Below are positions 22,001 through 32,649 of a stretch of DNA of 64,000 nt, piece after piece (the stretch's first letter is position 1; the number at the start of each line of letters is the position of its first letter). Under the pieces are notes generated by a model. That model had not been told where the DNA came from. It saw only the letters and a program-made list of their open reading frames with translations, and did no database searches. The position numbers and the translations under genes are program-made. This stretch comes from Gnetum montanum (taxonomy: Eukaryota > Streptophyta > Gnetopsida > Gnetales > Gnetaceae), in the NCBI GenBank assembly GCA_015680685.1, contig MNCI01000273.1, positions 337,430 through 401,429 of the forward strand, written 5' to 3'.

Positions 22001-24690
22001 ATTTGATGCTTCACAAGACCTTCCACCTTAGTTGATGTCACTATACCACTTTCAGGCTCACATCATGAGGATACCCTCATCCTGAAGTTTGGTGAGGTAA
22101 CATCAACACAAGAGTGTCTAAAGGGACAAGTTCTTGGATATGTTTAAGAAAACATTCAACATGCAAGTTTTCTTGACATATGTATGGCACTTATCCCTTC
22201 CATCCCTACTACAAAGATTTTGCATGTCATCAACATTTTCGATGAGAAGGTTGGTCATTTTAGCATCATCATCTAGGATGTGAAGGTGAACATGGATGTT
22301 GGTGTAGGCCTCTTTCATGAATTATTTGGTGTTCCTACTAATGGGAAAAAGGTTCCCACTAGGATAGCAAGGAAAGTGGGTCATTGTAATAAAGTTCTAG
22401 AATGGCTTGGTCCCAACATAAGGCACTCTAGAATTTCAATGGATAGCTTCATGAACTTTGATGCAAAGGAATGATATCCTTTGTTCAGGTTTGTGCATTT
22501 CTTAAACTATTATTGCAAAATAAGATAATCGACCTAGCATAAGGGTGAACCTATAAGAAGGTCCTGATGGAGAGAATCATATTTGATTAGGTGGCTACTT
22601 TGGCTACTAGGCTTCAGGAGGAGATCCTTAGACTCCTTGCTAATTCCTCTATGATAATTCATATGCACTTTGCATTTTTTGTAAGTTATCTGAACAAGTT
22701 TAGGAAGTTTCTAGTGTTTTATAGGAATGGATGATGGATTTCTCAAGACCCAAGTCAATTCTCTAGGCCTTGAATAAAGCACATTTATCCAATAGTGCAA
22801 GCCTAGAACCCATCAGAGGGGATGGATGATACATTATCCATCATCACTAAGAATCTTGATGTTAGGTAGTACGAGTCTCCTGACAATATTGATGATGATA
22901 AGCCTCTTACATTTCCCACTAGTGTCTTGGATGCAAAATGATGATGTATGGAGGCCAAAGGGGTAGCTAGGAAGAAACTCAAGAGGCTTATGGAGGAAGC
23001 ACCCCCAGCATCAGACCAGCCTATCCCAAAGAAGCTTAAGTTTAAGCTTAGGCCATTACAGTAGGCCATTACATGTATGCTTTATTTGGCTATTTCATAT
23101 TTTAAATTTTATGGATACTTTATGGTTTGATGTGTTAACTTGTTTTCTATGTGCTATGGTTGTAGATAAATGTCAAGATATGGCAACCCAAGCTGTCATG
23201 GAGGAAGAACAAAGACATGTAGAAGAGACACTCCTAAAGTAACTTATCGTTGAAGGATTTTCTGATGTAGATATAAATTATCTATATGCTTGGTTTGGTG
23301 AGGTAGTACTAGGTACATCCCCCATAATCATCCCTAAGGTGGAAGAGAAGGAGGAGCCAGGTATGCCCATCATTAATATTTTTGTTATATCTCATTTTTT
23401 TATCTTTGGTTATCATCCTAACCTTTTGATGATTGTTATGTTTACAATAGTTTTTGAACCACCCACACAAGCTTCTATCCCTAAGTTTTGTGTGAAACCA
23501 TGGGTAGAGACTCTAGACAAAGTTGAGGGCATGCATGGAATGGATAAGGACATCATCAGCCAGTTACATTAGGTTGCACCTGAGATAGGTAAGGATTTTG
23601 TTTTATGTGCTTCAATCATAGGCTATGTTTGCATTATGGCTATCTTAGGTTATGCATTATGCTTTATGGTTATATTTTATGCTTGTGTAGTGCCTTCTAT
23701 GGAGTGGGACCCCAGTAGAGACATGGAGATAAACTCCTTGCTTAAGCTTCCCTATGACCCATCTAGTGTACCCATGAAGTTGTATGAGACTAGTACTAAT
23801 TTAGCAATGTCATGTACAAAAACTTCATGAAAGCTAGAGAGGTCCAACGAATCCCTGTGGGAGGAAGTTGTGCTCTTAAGGGAAAAGACTTAATGACAAG
23901 AGGATACAAATAGAGATCTCTAAGACTGTAAGGCCTTTTTAAAAGCCCAAGTGGCTAACTCAGGGGAGTTGTAGACTAGGAAGATCATGTGGGCCTACTA
24001 CTAGCATGTCATTTACGATAAATTAGTGGTCCTACAGGAGATGGTGGAACAACATATGTAGATGGACCTCATCTCCCAGAACATTGAGAACTAGAAGAAT
24101 CACTATGCTTGGGTTTTATAGTGGGGAAAGAAAAAAAAGGTCCACAAGTGATAGTACAAGGTGGATTATGGCGTCTACCTAAAGTGGCTTAAGGAGGAGT
24201 TGATTGAATGGTGTGAGATATAGCTCTTCATCTAAGGGATCTAGGTGAAGAGTGCTAATGAGCTTTTTGAAAGTACTCTCACAATCGAGTAGTTCCCTAC
24301 CCTTCATATTACCACTGCTAGAGGTGAGACCTCTACAGTTGCTACTACCTAGGACTCTTCTACTTGGACTTCTATAGATAGGTCTAGCATAATTTTTGGC
24401 ATTGATCTTGAGAATGTTGACTAGGACAACATAACAAAAGACCAGGTTTTCCATCATTTGGAGGAGGGTCTTCTAGTTCTACCCATAGAGATGATGGAGT
24501 TGGAATCCTCATAGGTTTGATATATTTTAGTTTTGGTTTTAAGTATGGTTTTGATTTTGACTATAGGATATTAATTGGCTACATGTTATTGCATTTTAGA
24601 CCTTAGGAGACATTCATAGTCCTAGTGATAAGGGTGAGAACAATTCACCACTTCCTCCTCTAGATCCCACTCATCAGCCTCCATCAATTT
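19045..24690 (+). pseudogene. Unrecognised intron-bearing gene, decayed (copy 1)
   Basis: The likely first exon starts at ATG 19045 (MASKKNGGKGKIPIIQ) and runs to a GT near 19177. Further coding-like blocks lie at about 21590-21930, 22040-22475 (HELFGVPTNGKKVPTRI, WLGPNIRHSRISMDSF), 22945-23062 (PIPKKLKFKLRPLQ), 23164-23360, 23451-23588, 23691-24514 (coiled-coil-like: LERSNESLWEEVVLLRE; VIYDKL, QEMVEQ; LKWLKEEL) and 24600-24690 (NNSPLPPLDPTHQPPSI, stop). Introns 23361-23450, 23589-23690 and 24515-24599 have GT...AG ends. Stops occur inside the exons. A second copy of its 3' half is at 41977-42760. I recognise no domain. An extra ORF of a retrotransposon (the PF04195 'putative gypsy type transposon' class is one to test) or an amplified host gene are both possible. 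Confidence 0.5.
19180..21580 (+). other. Long AT-rich intron-like stretch with local tandem repeats
   Basis: No coding signal. It holds a cluster of 40-60-bp imperfect repeats (AAATTTATGCATACTTTGC / ATAGTTTAGATG, 20490-20750; two clean copies are 40 bp apart at 20529 and 20569). It also holds a 140-bp tandem duplication (AAGCTAATTTAGATAAACAC at 20831 and 20971; CTAAGTAATTC at 20910 and 21050). If the first exon is real, this is its 2.4-kb intron. Confidence 0.5.
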
Positions 24691-24699
24691 AGCTTGTTG

Positions 24700-25440
24700 G
24701 CTATTTTTTTTTTAATTTTCACATGGATGGCTATGATTATCCAAGACTACATTAGTGATGATTGTTATTCTTTGGCATTCTTACCATAGTGTGGCCATAG
24801 CTTATGTATGTTATGGACATTTTAACTTTAAGTTTAAATTTGAAGTTTATTTTTTGCTATATGTATCTATAGTTGTAGTAAACGTTGTAAACATTGTGAA
24901 TGACTATGTTGAATTTTTGATTATAAATGGCTAATCAATGCAATAAAAGAAATATAATGAAAGTGATGTTTGGTAGTTTTAGGCCATAATGGGCATAGGT
25001 TATATTTCATTGTATCATTGTGGATAATCAATAATAAAAGAAATATAATGAAAGGGATGTTTGGTTGTTTAAGGTCATGGTAGGCCATGATGCTAGTTTA
25101 AGGTCTTAGAAAACCATGGTTTAGTTGTGGCTACTTTGGTAGTTTTAGGCCATGGTGGGCCATGTTGCATTATTTCTAGTTTAAAGCCATGGCAGGAAAT
25201 CATGCCAATTTAAGGTCTTATATGAACAATTATGAAAAAGGAGTATATTCATAAAGCTTTTTCAATGTTTATAATATAAGTAAAAATAAAGAAAGGTTGT
25301 AGTAAATATGTAAAAATGAAAATGAACTTAGGCTACATGCATAGGCTACGTGCATAAAGAGTAAAACAAAAAATGCATAAACAGATATAATAAATCATCA
25401 AAGAAAAGTAAGGCAACATTACTATTGATGTTTCTAGTCA
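24700..25440. other. 3' flank of the unrecognised gene; border repeats
   Basis: AT-rich and non-coding. TAGTTTTAGGCCAT(G/A)(G/A)TGGGC-type units occur at about 24977, 25065, 25136 and 25180, related to those at 15435-15490. The AATAAAAGAAATATAATGAAAG phrase is duplicated (24941 and 25031). Confidence 0.5.
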
Positions 25441-25499
25441 TAGGGGCATGGGAAGGTTAAGGTAAAGTTCACTTGTGAAGATTCTTCCTAATCTTTTGC

Positions 25500-25990
25500 A
25501 AGATTAAGAAGTGAGTAAGGCCTACTCTACATAAGCCTATATTTTCCATCTCCTTTGCTTATGATGTTAATAGGGAGTTCGTCCCATAATGTATCCCATT
25601 TCTTATCGCTATCATCATTTTCTTTCTTGGTTTGTTTCTCTTCATGGCTAGAAGCTTCTTCTTAAAGCTCCAAATTGGACCCTTTTTATATGTCTACATT
25701 ATTAACAATCATGGGAACCATGTTATCGCAATGAATGATGATTTTACCTACTTCATAAAGAATGTGAATTTTTTGATGGATGGAAGATGACACAGCTTGT
25801 AATTGATACAACCAAGGTCTTCCTAGGATTAGGTTAAATCTTGGCATCTCTTCCACCACCAAGAAGTTGGCAGTTGTGGGGAATTGCTAAACTACTAAAA
25901 AATCCAAAGAGATGGACCCCTTGATGGCAACACTTGATCTATTGAAGGACTTAAGAGCTACAATGGTTGTAGATTCTATTTGCTAAAATA
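25500..25990 (-). pseudogene. Protease, C-terminal part, of Tat-like element E
   Basis: Minus-strand reading gives STTIVALKSFNRSSVAIKGS, then EEMPRFNLILGRPWLYQLQAVSS and HQKIHILYEVGKIII. This corresponds to the second half of Tat proteases (flap region, then YNLLLGRPW-IH-AGAVPS-LHQKVKF). The first half of the same protease is at 27900-28330, with an insertion between. An Asp/Glu/Lys-rich linker follows to about 25500. Confidence 0.75.
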
Positions 25991-26341
25991 AGTCCAAGCA
26001 TTTCGTTGGCAACCGTTTGGGACGCGACCGCCAACGAGTGTCCTCGAACAGGATTTAGGTGCCTGCTGGTCTCTGGCAACACCAAGGCCCAGATACCTCC
26101 AAATAACTTAGTAGTTAATGTGAGTATGTGTGTGTGCTGTTGCGGTGTGTGGTTGTGTAAAATGTAACAATTGCATTGTGTGTGAACTACAAATGACTTA
26201 CTTTAACGAGATTCAGCCAACTTTGCCAAGTACTGTGAGTTCTTGAAAATTTTCTATTTTGTTCAACTACCTAGTTTACGCGGTCCTTATAATACCTACT
26301 TGTAACAAATAAAATTTTGCAAAAACATTTGAGCACAACTC

Positions 26342-26403
26342 NNNNNNNNNNNNNNNNNNNNNNNNNNNNNNNNNNNNNNNNNNNNNNNNNNNNNNNNNNN
26401 NNN
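26342..26403. other. Assembly gap (62 N)
   Basis: An unbroken run of N. Nothing can be said about the missing bases or the true length. Confidence 1.
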
Positions 26404-27015
26404 AACCGTTAAAAGACTTGACAGTTTCTGATTGAAATAACACGGAAAATCACTTTAAAGATAAAGAAGCTATTTTGGTCCCATCAAGATACCAAAGATT
26501 TTCTGAACCCTCTCAGCTACTAAATTGTTCCACGGCATGACTACAAATAGAGGCTCTCTTTCAACAACCCAATAGTAGTTCCAAAATGTTGCTCAATAAT
26601 GAAATTTACTACTAAAATGCTCTTAAGGCTTTTATTCACTAGCACTTCTATGGAAAAATTTTAACAAAAATTCCTATCAGGCAACAAGAACACTAAGAGC
26701 AATCTAAAAATCCCAAAATTACTTGCCAAGGATGATACTATCTAAACCACTAGCTAAGCAATTTAAACAAAACAAAAAATGAAATTCATAACTCACAGGA
26801 CCATGACAAAGAGGCTGAAATCTTTATTCTAGCAAGCCATCTTTCAAGAAATCTTCTTTACAAATCTTCCAAGTATGATGTGAGAAGTCCTTGTGTGATG
26901 CTAATGATCCCAAGTGATGATCTTCCTCCTTGACCCCTGAAGCCTTTATATAGGGTTCAAAGGTAGGTAGGGAAGTTACATATTCAAAAATATCTCACCT
27001 AACTTCTCTCCCAAG

Positions 27016-27260
27016 TAACTTGGCCAACCAATTAGGAGATTACTTGCCCAACAAATTAGGAGGTTACTTGCCCAGCAAGTTAGGTAAGTTACAACAATTT
27101 TGGGTGGTTGTAACCACCATAGAGATAAAAAAGCTACAATGGACAAGTGTCCTATTCCATGGCCAAGTGTCTTCATTCAGTTGCCAAGTATCTTCATGTA
27201 GTTGCCAAGTGTCTTCATGCAGTTGCCAAGTGTCTTCATTTAGTTTCCAAGTGTTCACCA
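27016..27260. repeat. Two adjacent minisatellites (24-bp x3 and 21-bp x5)
   Basis: A 24-bp unit around TTACTTGCCCA(A/G)CAA(A/G)TTAGG occurs at 27016, 27040 and 27064. A 21-bp unit around GCCAAGTGTCTTCAT occurs at 27162, 27183, 27204, 27225 and 27246 with exact 21-bp steps. Both periods are multiples of three, which keeps both strands open (27020-27304 on + and 27300-27064 on -); these open frames are therefore not evidence of genes. Confidence 0.85.
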
Positions 27261-27591
27261 TGGAGAGAAACAAGTTGCAGTTGACACGTGTCCCATGCAA
27301 GTGACAAGTGGCCTTTATGGAGAAAAAGATGTTGTAGTTGACAAGTGGCCTTCGTGGTCGTTATAACCACCATTTCAATTGACAAGTGTTCAATTCTCAT
27401 AGGACTTTGAACAATTGTTGCATAAATTCCCTTTTTAAATCAATATTATATTTTATTGTTATTTATATCATAGTAGTAGAGATAATAACCATGGATTTGA
27501 TGCATGGGTTGATATATAAATATATGTATGTGTATACAACCGAATGCATAAGTGGAGTTGTACTCTCACATTTTAATTTGTGGCACCTCGA

Positions 27592-27796
27592 ATGTAATCC
27601 CAGTTATATCAAGGCCGATTCCATATTCATCTTCTCTGCACTTTATTACAGAAAAAGTAACTAGAGCTACTCTATCATAAGCTAGAGAGATATCTACAAT
27701 TGATACACCATTTTCTTTTGACTCTAGATAAACCCTCATGCCAACATTCCCAATTGCAATGTCATTATCCCTTGATTTTCAAAACATTCAATTCAG
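27592..27796 (-). pseudogene. Unrecognised coding-like segment, 66 codons
   Basis: The minus-strand frame is open from about 27796 (DNDIAIGNVGMRVYLESKEN...) through DISLAYDRVALVTFSVIKC and EYGIGLDITGITFEVP to a stop after QIKM. Composition is that of an ordinary globular protein, with balanced hydrophobic and charged residues and no low complexity, unlike most open frames nearby. There is no start Met in frame; it could be an exon or the end of an ORF in the inserted element. I do not recognise the family. Confidence 0.35.
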
Positions 27797-27899
27797 CAAC
27801 ATTTTCATTTCTATTCGACCTTCATGGTTAATTAACTATTGCAGAATTCTTTACAAGAAAGAACATAATCCTCCTTGAATAGTTTCAGTTCATTAGGAT

Positions 27900-28330
27900 T
27901 CTGTACCTCATCATTTGCAAATAAGTCCACCTGTTCCATGAAATGGTAAAAATGTGCCAACACATTCAATGATGATGCATGAGATGACATTGGTTGTGGC
28001 TCCATTATCAACATGCACCCCATGGATTTTAAACTATCCTATGTGTATGATTATGAATAGAGGGGCTATAGTTACTTCCCAAATTTAGGGATTAACCTTA
28101 ATTTCGCTATTGCAAAATGTTAAGGGTGTTGACTTCTCCCCCTTGATGAGGTAGGAATTATCACTGCATGGATGGACTCCTCATGAGTGCAAATATCTTT
28201 ACTAATGGGTATGAAAGTCATCATATTCATTAGCACCTCACAGTGTGTGGTAGAAATCATGATGAAGTCATACAAGCTTAAGGTTGTATTCTTTTGCTTG
28301 AGGGATTTCTTGACTTGGTTCATTTCACTA
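27900..28330 (-). pseudogene. Protease, N-terminal part with active site, of Tat-like element E
   Basis: On the minus strand KNTTLSLYDFIMISTTHCEV and LMNMMTFIPISKDICTHEE are followed, after a frame change, by GVHVDNGATTNVISCIIIEC at about 28020-27960. Tat proteases have a conserved lead-in (RTPARISLLDLLxxSxxHREALLK...) and the active site VDNGSSLNV. Here D-N-G is intact. Frameshifts and stops separate the blocks. The rest of the domain is at 25500-25990. Confidence 0.75.
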
Positions 28331-28339
28331 ATGAAGGTT

Positions 28340-29000
28340 TTTATTCTTGATTTTGGGCTTGTTAGCTTGGCTGTGCTTTACTTCCTCCATGTGTCCCAAA
28401 ATGTGAACTTTAGCTTTAGGCTATGGTTGTTCTAGCTCTTCCTCTTTATTTTGGTTGTGGATTTTGGTGTCCTCCTATGGATTTTTGGGTGGAGCAAGTT
28501 GGTAGAGGAGGTCATGGGTATAGTTAAAATGGGAATGGTCTTCAGGTGGCCCACTTCCTTTTGTGACTATATTTTCTTGTCACCCTTGTTGTGAGGCTTT
28601 GTCTTATGCTTCTTCCTTTGTTTAGCTGAAATTTTTTGGTTGTCAGTAGTTGGCTATGAGGAAGAGGTAGTAGCATTGGCTACCATAGGAGGTCATTGTG
28701 CCATTGGTTGGGCTATAGTTTCTTGGGTTGTGTTAAGTTGTGGGACCCTATTCAAAAAACATTTTTTGGAATATACTCATGATGGTATTTTTATGACAAA
28801 GGGGATTCTTGAGCTATGGGAAATTGATGAAGCCATTTCATCATAAAGAAGTACTTGAATCATGAATGGTTCTCTTGCAGTTCTCTCATCATCATCAACA
28901 TTGAATGCTAAAATAACATAAGGCTATCATTAGCAGTCAACGAGTCCTTATAGATCTACATCAACTAGTTTTGTGGTTCAACTAGATTGGAAGCATCTAA
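28340..29000 (-). other. Gag-protease linker of Tat-like element E
   Basis: It lies between the gag C-terminus and the protease. The minus strand is low-complexity, Lys/Gln/Pro-rich and full of stops. No domain is seen. Open + strand frames here are opposite-strand shadows. Confidence 0.5.
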
Positions 29001-30030
29001 GACTAGCTTCCCCCTATCTATCATCCTTTGTAGCTCATCCTTCAGCATAAGGTAGAATTCTATGTCATGACGGTGCAATTGATTATAATGGTAGAAGCTC
29101 TTTAGCTTGAAGTATCTAGGCAATGAATAATCCTTTGTTGCTCGAGTGGGATCCTTGGCTATTTCACATAGCCACTCATGTTTCTTTCAAGAAACATTGA
29201 TAATTTGTTTATGTATCATGCACCCACTTTTTAATAGTTGGTTTAACAGCTTTAATGGTTTCATAGATAAGGTAGTGTATTTAGACCTATCCTTTCTTTT
29301 GAAGTTAGGTCTAGTTTTTTTGGATATAGTGGCCCCAGAGGTTGATGGTTGGTTATTGTGGTTATTAGTAGGGACCTTCGGTGGATTAACCTTCAACCCT
29401 TGGTTTTTAGTGTTTGTTTCTTTTGTTACCATTGCTACAATTTTGTTGTTTTTTTTGCTCCTTTCTTTATCTCTTTGAGTGTGTTGGTTTCTATATGCTA
29501 TATAGGTTAGATCATGACTAGCCTCCATAGCATCCTCTAAATTTTAGTTTGAGAGAATGCTTGGCTAAGGGATTGTGGATCAAGGTAGTAGAGTTTAGAC
29601 TTGATGCAGTCATTAACTACTTCCTTAAATATGGCTAAAAGATAAGCTTTGGCTATGGGCTCTAGTATTTAGTTAAGTAGTCCATTCCATCTCTGAATGA
29701 ACTTCTTTACAAGTTCTAAGGGCCCCTGCTTGACATTCATGAGTTAGTCAAGTGTTGTATTATGATTCAAGTTATACTTAAAGTAGTTGATGAACTATGA
29801 TAATAAGATCTCTAAAGAGGATATGGATCCTCTAAGCAATGCATAGTACCAATCAAGTGCTTTCCCAATCAAAGACATAGGGAAAATCCTCATGATGGTA
29901 TGAAGCCATAGCTATAAGATTAAATATTTGGATCAAAAGATAATAAGGTGAACATTAGAATCACCTTTTGCATTATATTTGCTAAATTTGGAAATAAGGA
30001 CACTAGGAGGAAGTGTCAAGGATGGGACTA
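29000..30030 (-). pseudogene. gag of Tat-like element E
   Basis: The capsid part is at about 30000-29600 on the minus strand: KYNAKGDSNVHL, MRIFPMSLIGKALDWYYAL, then LRGSISSLEILLS, LMNVKQGPLELVKKFIQRW. This is the retrotransposon gag pattern (AxxWYxxLPxxSIxSWxxLxxxFxxxF...Q...ESLxxFxxRW). Downstream, about 29130-29020, comes YHYNQLHRHDIEFYLMLKDE with LQRMIDRGKL. It matches the gag tail motif CxxHxxxGHDTExCxxLKxxIExLI of Tat elements, but the Cys residues are lost. In between is a basic, Asn/Lys-rich stretch (29528-29187). Confidence 0.75.
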
Positions 30031-31050
30031 CAGAACTAATGGAATCATCCTAGTAAAAGTCCATAATCTTGATAGTTTATGAAGTAGAGGCTTCAAGCTC
30101 TTCAACTCCTCCATGAGGTCTTGGATCATCTAAAAGGCTTGAGCTAGTAGTTGTGAGGCCTCACTATGGATTGCAAGATGGAATAAAGAGGTTGTGTCAT
30201 GGTCATAGCTTATGGAGCAAACAAAGAAAAAGATATCTATGCAATAACTTGAGGCACAAATAGGATAAAGGTGGTGTGTAACCCTTGTGTTTCTTTGGGT
30301 CTCATGGTGGATCCCACATGTGTAGTTAATAGATTTATGATGGTAAAACCACTATCAATGGTTATATATATCAAGACTATGTGGCAAATGGAATAAATAG
30401 GTTATGGATCATCATTTGTGGTATCGATTGAGTTTGATGCATGGCTATGATCGATGTGGATTTAGTTGTGGTAGGGTAAGAAGGAGTGGAAGATGATGGC
30501 ACCATGCCCATGAAGAAAACAAAAGCATTAGAGGAAGGTGATGTGACCTTAGGGGATGTTTGTTGGTACAATCCTCCCAGGATGTTTTTAGGCTCAGATT
30601 CTACATTAAATTCATCCTTCTCTTTCTATTATTCCTCAGAGCTATGCTTCTCATCTTCCTCTTCCATGATAATTAATTAAGCTAGGATGCTAGCATAGAT
30701 TCCATTAAGAGGAATTTGGTCATATGGGAAAGGGATGTACTCCATCCCATCCTTGTGTATGAGCTCAAAATCCCTCTTGGCCTTTGCTTCCATACATGGA
30801 ATTAGCATGCCTACCTATATTTTAGCATAAATAAAGTTACAATGATCTTAATTTATGAATACAAAATCAAGACTCTACCTTTTGAATCTCAAAGATCACC
30901 TACATTCAAGGATGGTAGGGTCTTTGAGGTCATAGACCCTCATGTATTGTTGGCTAGGCTCTTTGCTAATGAGGGTGAAGGACAATTTGGTGGACTATTG
31001 GAAAAACATGGATATAGTTTTGAGAATGGCTTAAAATAGGCTATAAATGG
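30030..31050 (-). pseudogene. Gag N-terminal/leader coding remains of Tat-like element E
   Basis: Minus-strand fragments such as CMEAKAKRDFELIHKDGMEY and IPFPYDQIPLNGIYASILA (about 30830-30680) and a Ser/Thr/Pro-rich open stretch at 30571-30377 lie directly upstream of the capsid. I infer they are the N-terminal part of the same gag; no domain supports this. Confidence 0.35.
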
Positions 31051-31199
31051 TAAAATAGAAGTAAATTATAGCAAATGGAATTCAAAAAATTTTAAAGGAA
31101 ATGAAAAGGAAGAAAATGAGGTACTTACTATAATTAGTAAGTGAGGGATAAGAGGGGTTTCCTAGCTTATCAAGAATGAAAAGTTTGAAATGTTGGTAT

Positions 31200-32230
31200 G
31201 AAACCTTACCCAAGTTGGCCTCCCAACTACTTCTATGCTAGGTATGGAAAGGGGAGTGGGGTGGAAGGGAAGAAGGGGATGAGATAATGAAAATATCACA
31301 TCTTCTAACTCAACATTGATGAGGGGGAAAGCTAAAAGTCAAAGTGGAAATTTTGGGTTTTCCTACTACAAATTAGTTTTAGCAGAATGCCAATTCTCTT
31401 AGCTTGGCAAAAAATGGAGAGAAGCTAAGATCTAAAATTTTGGTAATTTCTATAAAGGTTGCACTTACTTTAGAATCTAAAAGAAAATTGGCAGTAAAAA
31501 TAAAAGCAATGGAAAGGCTTCAACACTAGCCTTAGAGGAAAAGATTCACAGTGAGTGCTATGAAAAGTCACCACCTATCCACCTACAACTTCCACATTGT
31601 AGTTTTGGTCATAGGTGGAAAGGGGAAACATTGATCGTTTAGGAGTTTTAGCTACAAAAATATTGGAAAAGGCTTTTAATTTGTAACATTGATTTTGGAG
31701 AAGTTGGTGTTAAGCCTCTTCCATGATAGGCTTCCCAACTACTTCTAAACTAGGTATGGTAGGGGGAAGAAAGGGTGGGGGGGGTGAGATAATGGGAATC
31801 CCACACCTCCTAACCCAACATTGACAAGGGAAAAGGTTGAAAAATCAAAGTGGAAGGTTGGTATTTTTTCACTAAAATCAATTTTAGTAGGCTACCAACT
31901 TTCTCAGCTTGGAAAGATGGGGGAAATCCAACTTCCAGATGTTGGATGGCCTCCAAAATGGTTGAACCACTCACTTTAGAATTTGGAGAAAATGGCTAAA
32001 AAAATTCATAGTAGTTTTTGTGAAAATTTAGCATGCAAACAGCCTATAACTTCCATGCTAAGGTTTTTTATAAAAGGGGATTTTGGCAACCAAGGGGAAT
32101 AAGGAAACATAGAAAAAAAAAACCAATGATGGCTTTAGAAATTCACAACAATTGCTATAAAAATTTCCAAGCCCAAAAACTTCTCACTCCCATGTTGAGT
32201 TTTGTAAGTAGAGATGAATGAACTATAGCA
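31200..32230. repeat. 512-bp tandem duplication upstream of Tat-like gag
   Basis: TCCCAACTACTTCTA(T/A)(G/A)CTAGGTATGG occurs at 31221 and 31733. The following landmarks (GAGATAATG, CCTAACtCAACATTGA, AAAGTCAAAGTGGAA, CTC-AGCTTGG, CACTTACTTTAGAAT) recur at the same offset. Units are well diverged. It lies between the leader and gag of element E. Confidence 0.7.
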
Positions 32231-32649
32231 TTGATTATGAGGCAAATTCAAAGGTTTTGGCTGCAAAAAACAAGAAAAAGCTTGCAAATGAAAGCATTGG
32301 CAATGGAAAAGAATAGATTTGGTCATAGAATTTAGGCAAAGGTCCTCCTTCTAGCATGAATAAAAACTATTGCAACTAAGAATTTTGGTCACTCAAAAAA
32401 CCAAAGATACTTAGGGTAACAATTCCCCAACCCCAAATCCCTAGGGCCTCTACAGGAAAAATGGAATTCGAGGCACCTTAATTGGTTTGATAGATCATCC
32501 AGGGACTTATGAAATGCAAAATGTAGAAATAAAAACTAATATTAATAATGCACAGAAAATAAATTAATATACCTTGCACACAAAGCCAAATACTTGAAAA
32601 TTTATGAAGAGAAAAAATAAAGAATAAGTTAGAAAAATGTGTATAGGTG

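Larger units (their letters stand above)
26000..27850 (-). mobile_element. ~1.85-kb insertion inside the Tat-like protease, LTR-like
   Basis: The insertion separates two parts of one protease domain. On the minus strand it carries a TATA box (CTATATAAAGG at 26943-26953) followed by a transcript-like leader, and upstream of it tandem repeats and AT-rich DNA. That arrangement fits an LTR with some internal sequence. The left end holds an inverted repeat, CGTTGGC 26004-26010 / GCCAACG 26030-26036. I could not fix the ends or find a convincing target duplication. A 62-base N gap lies inside (26342-26403). Confidence 0.5.

Noticed and set aside
26004-26036. CGTTGGC/GCCAACG inverted repeat as terminal inverted repeat of a DNA transposon
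   Set aside because: The arms are only 7 bp, 19 bp apart and both at the same end of the insertion; no matching arm near 27850.
27020-27304. Overlapping open frames of 94 (+) and 78 (-) codons
   Set aside because: They are produced by 21- and 24-bp tandem repeats whose lengths are multiples of three; the repeated CQVSSCS and EDTWQLH residues are by-products.
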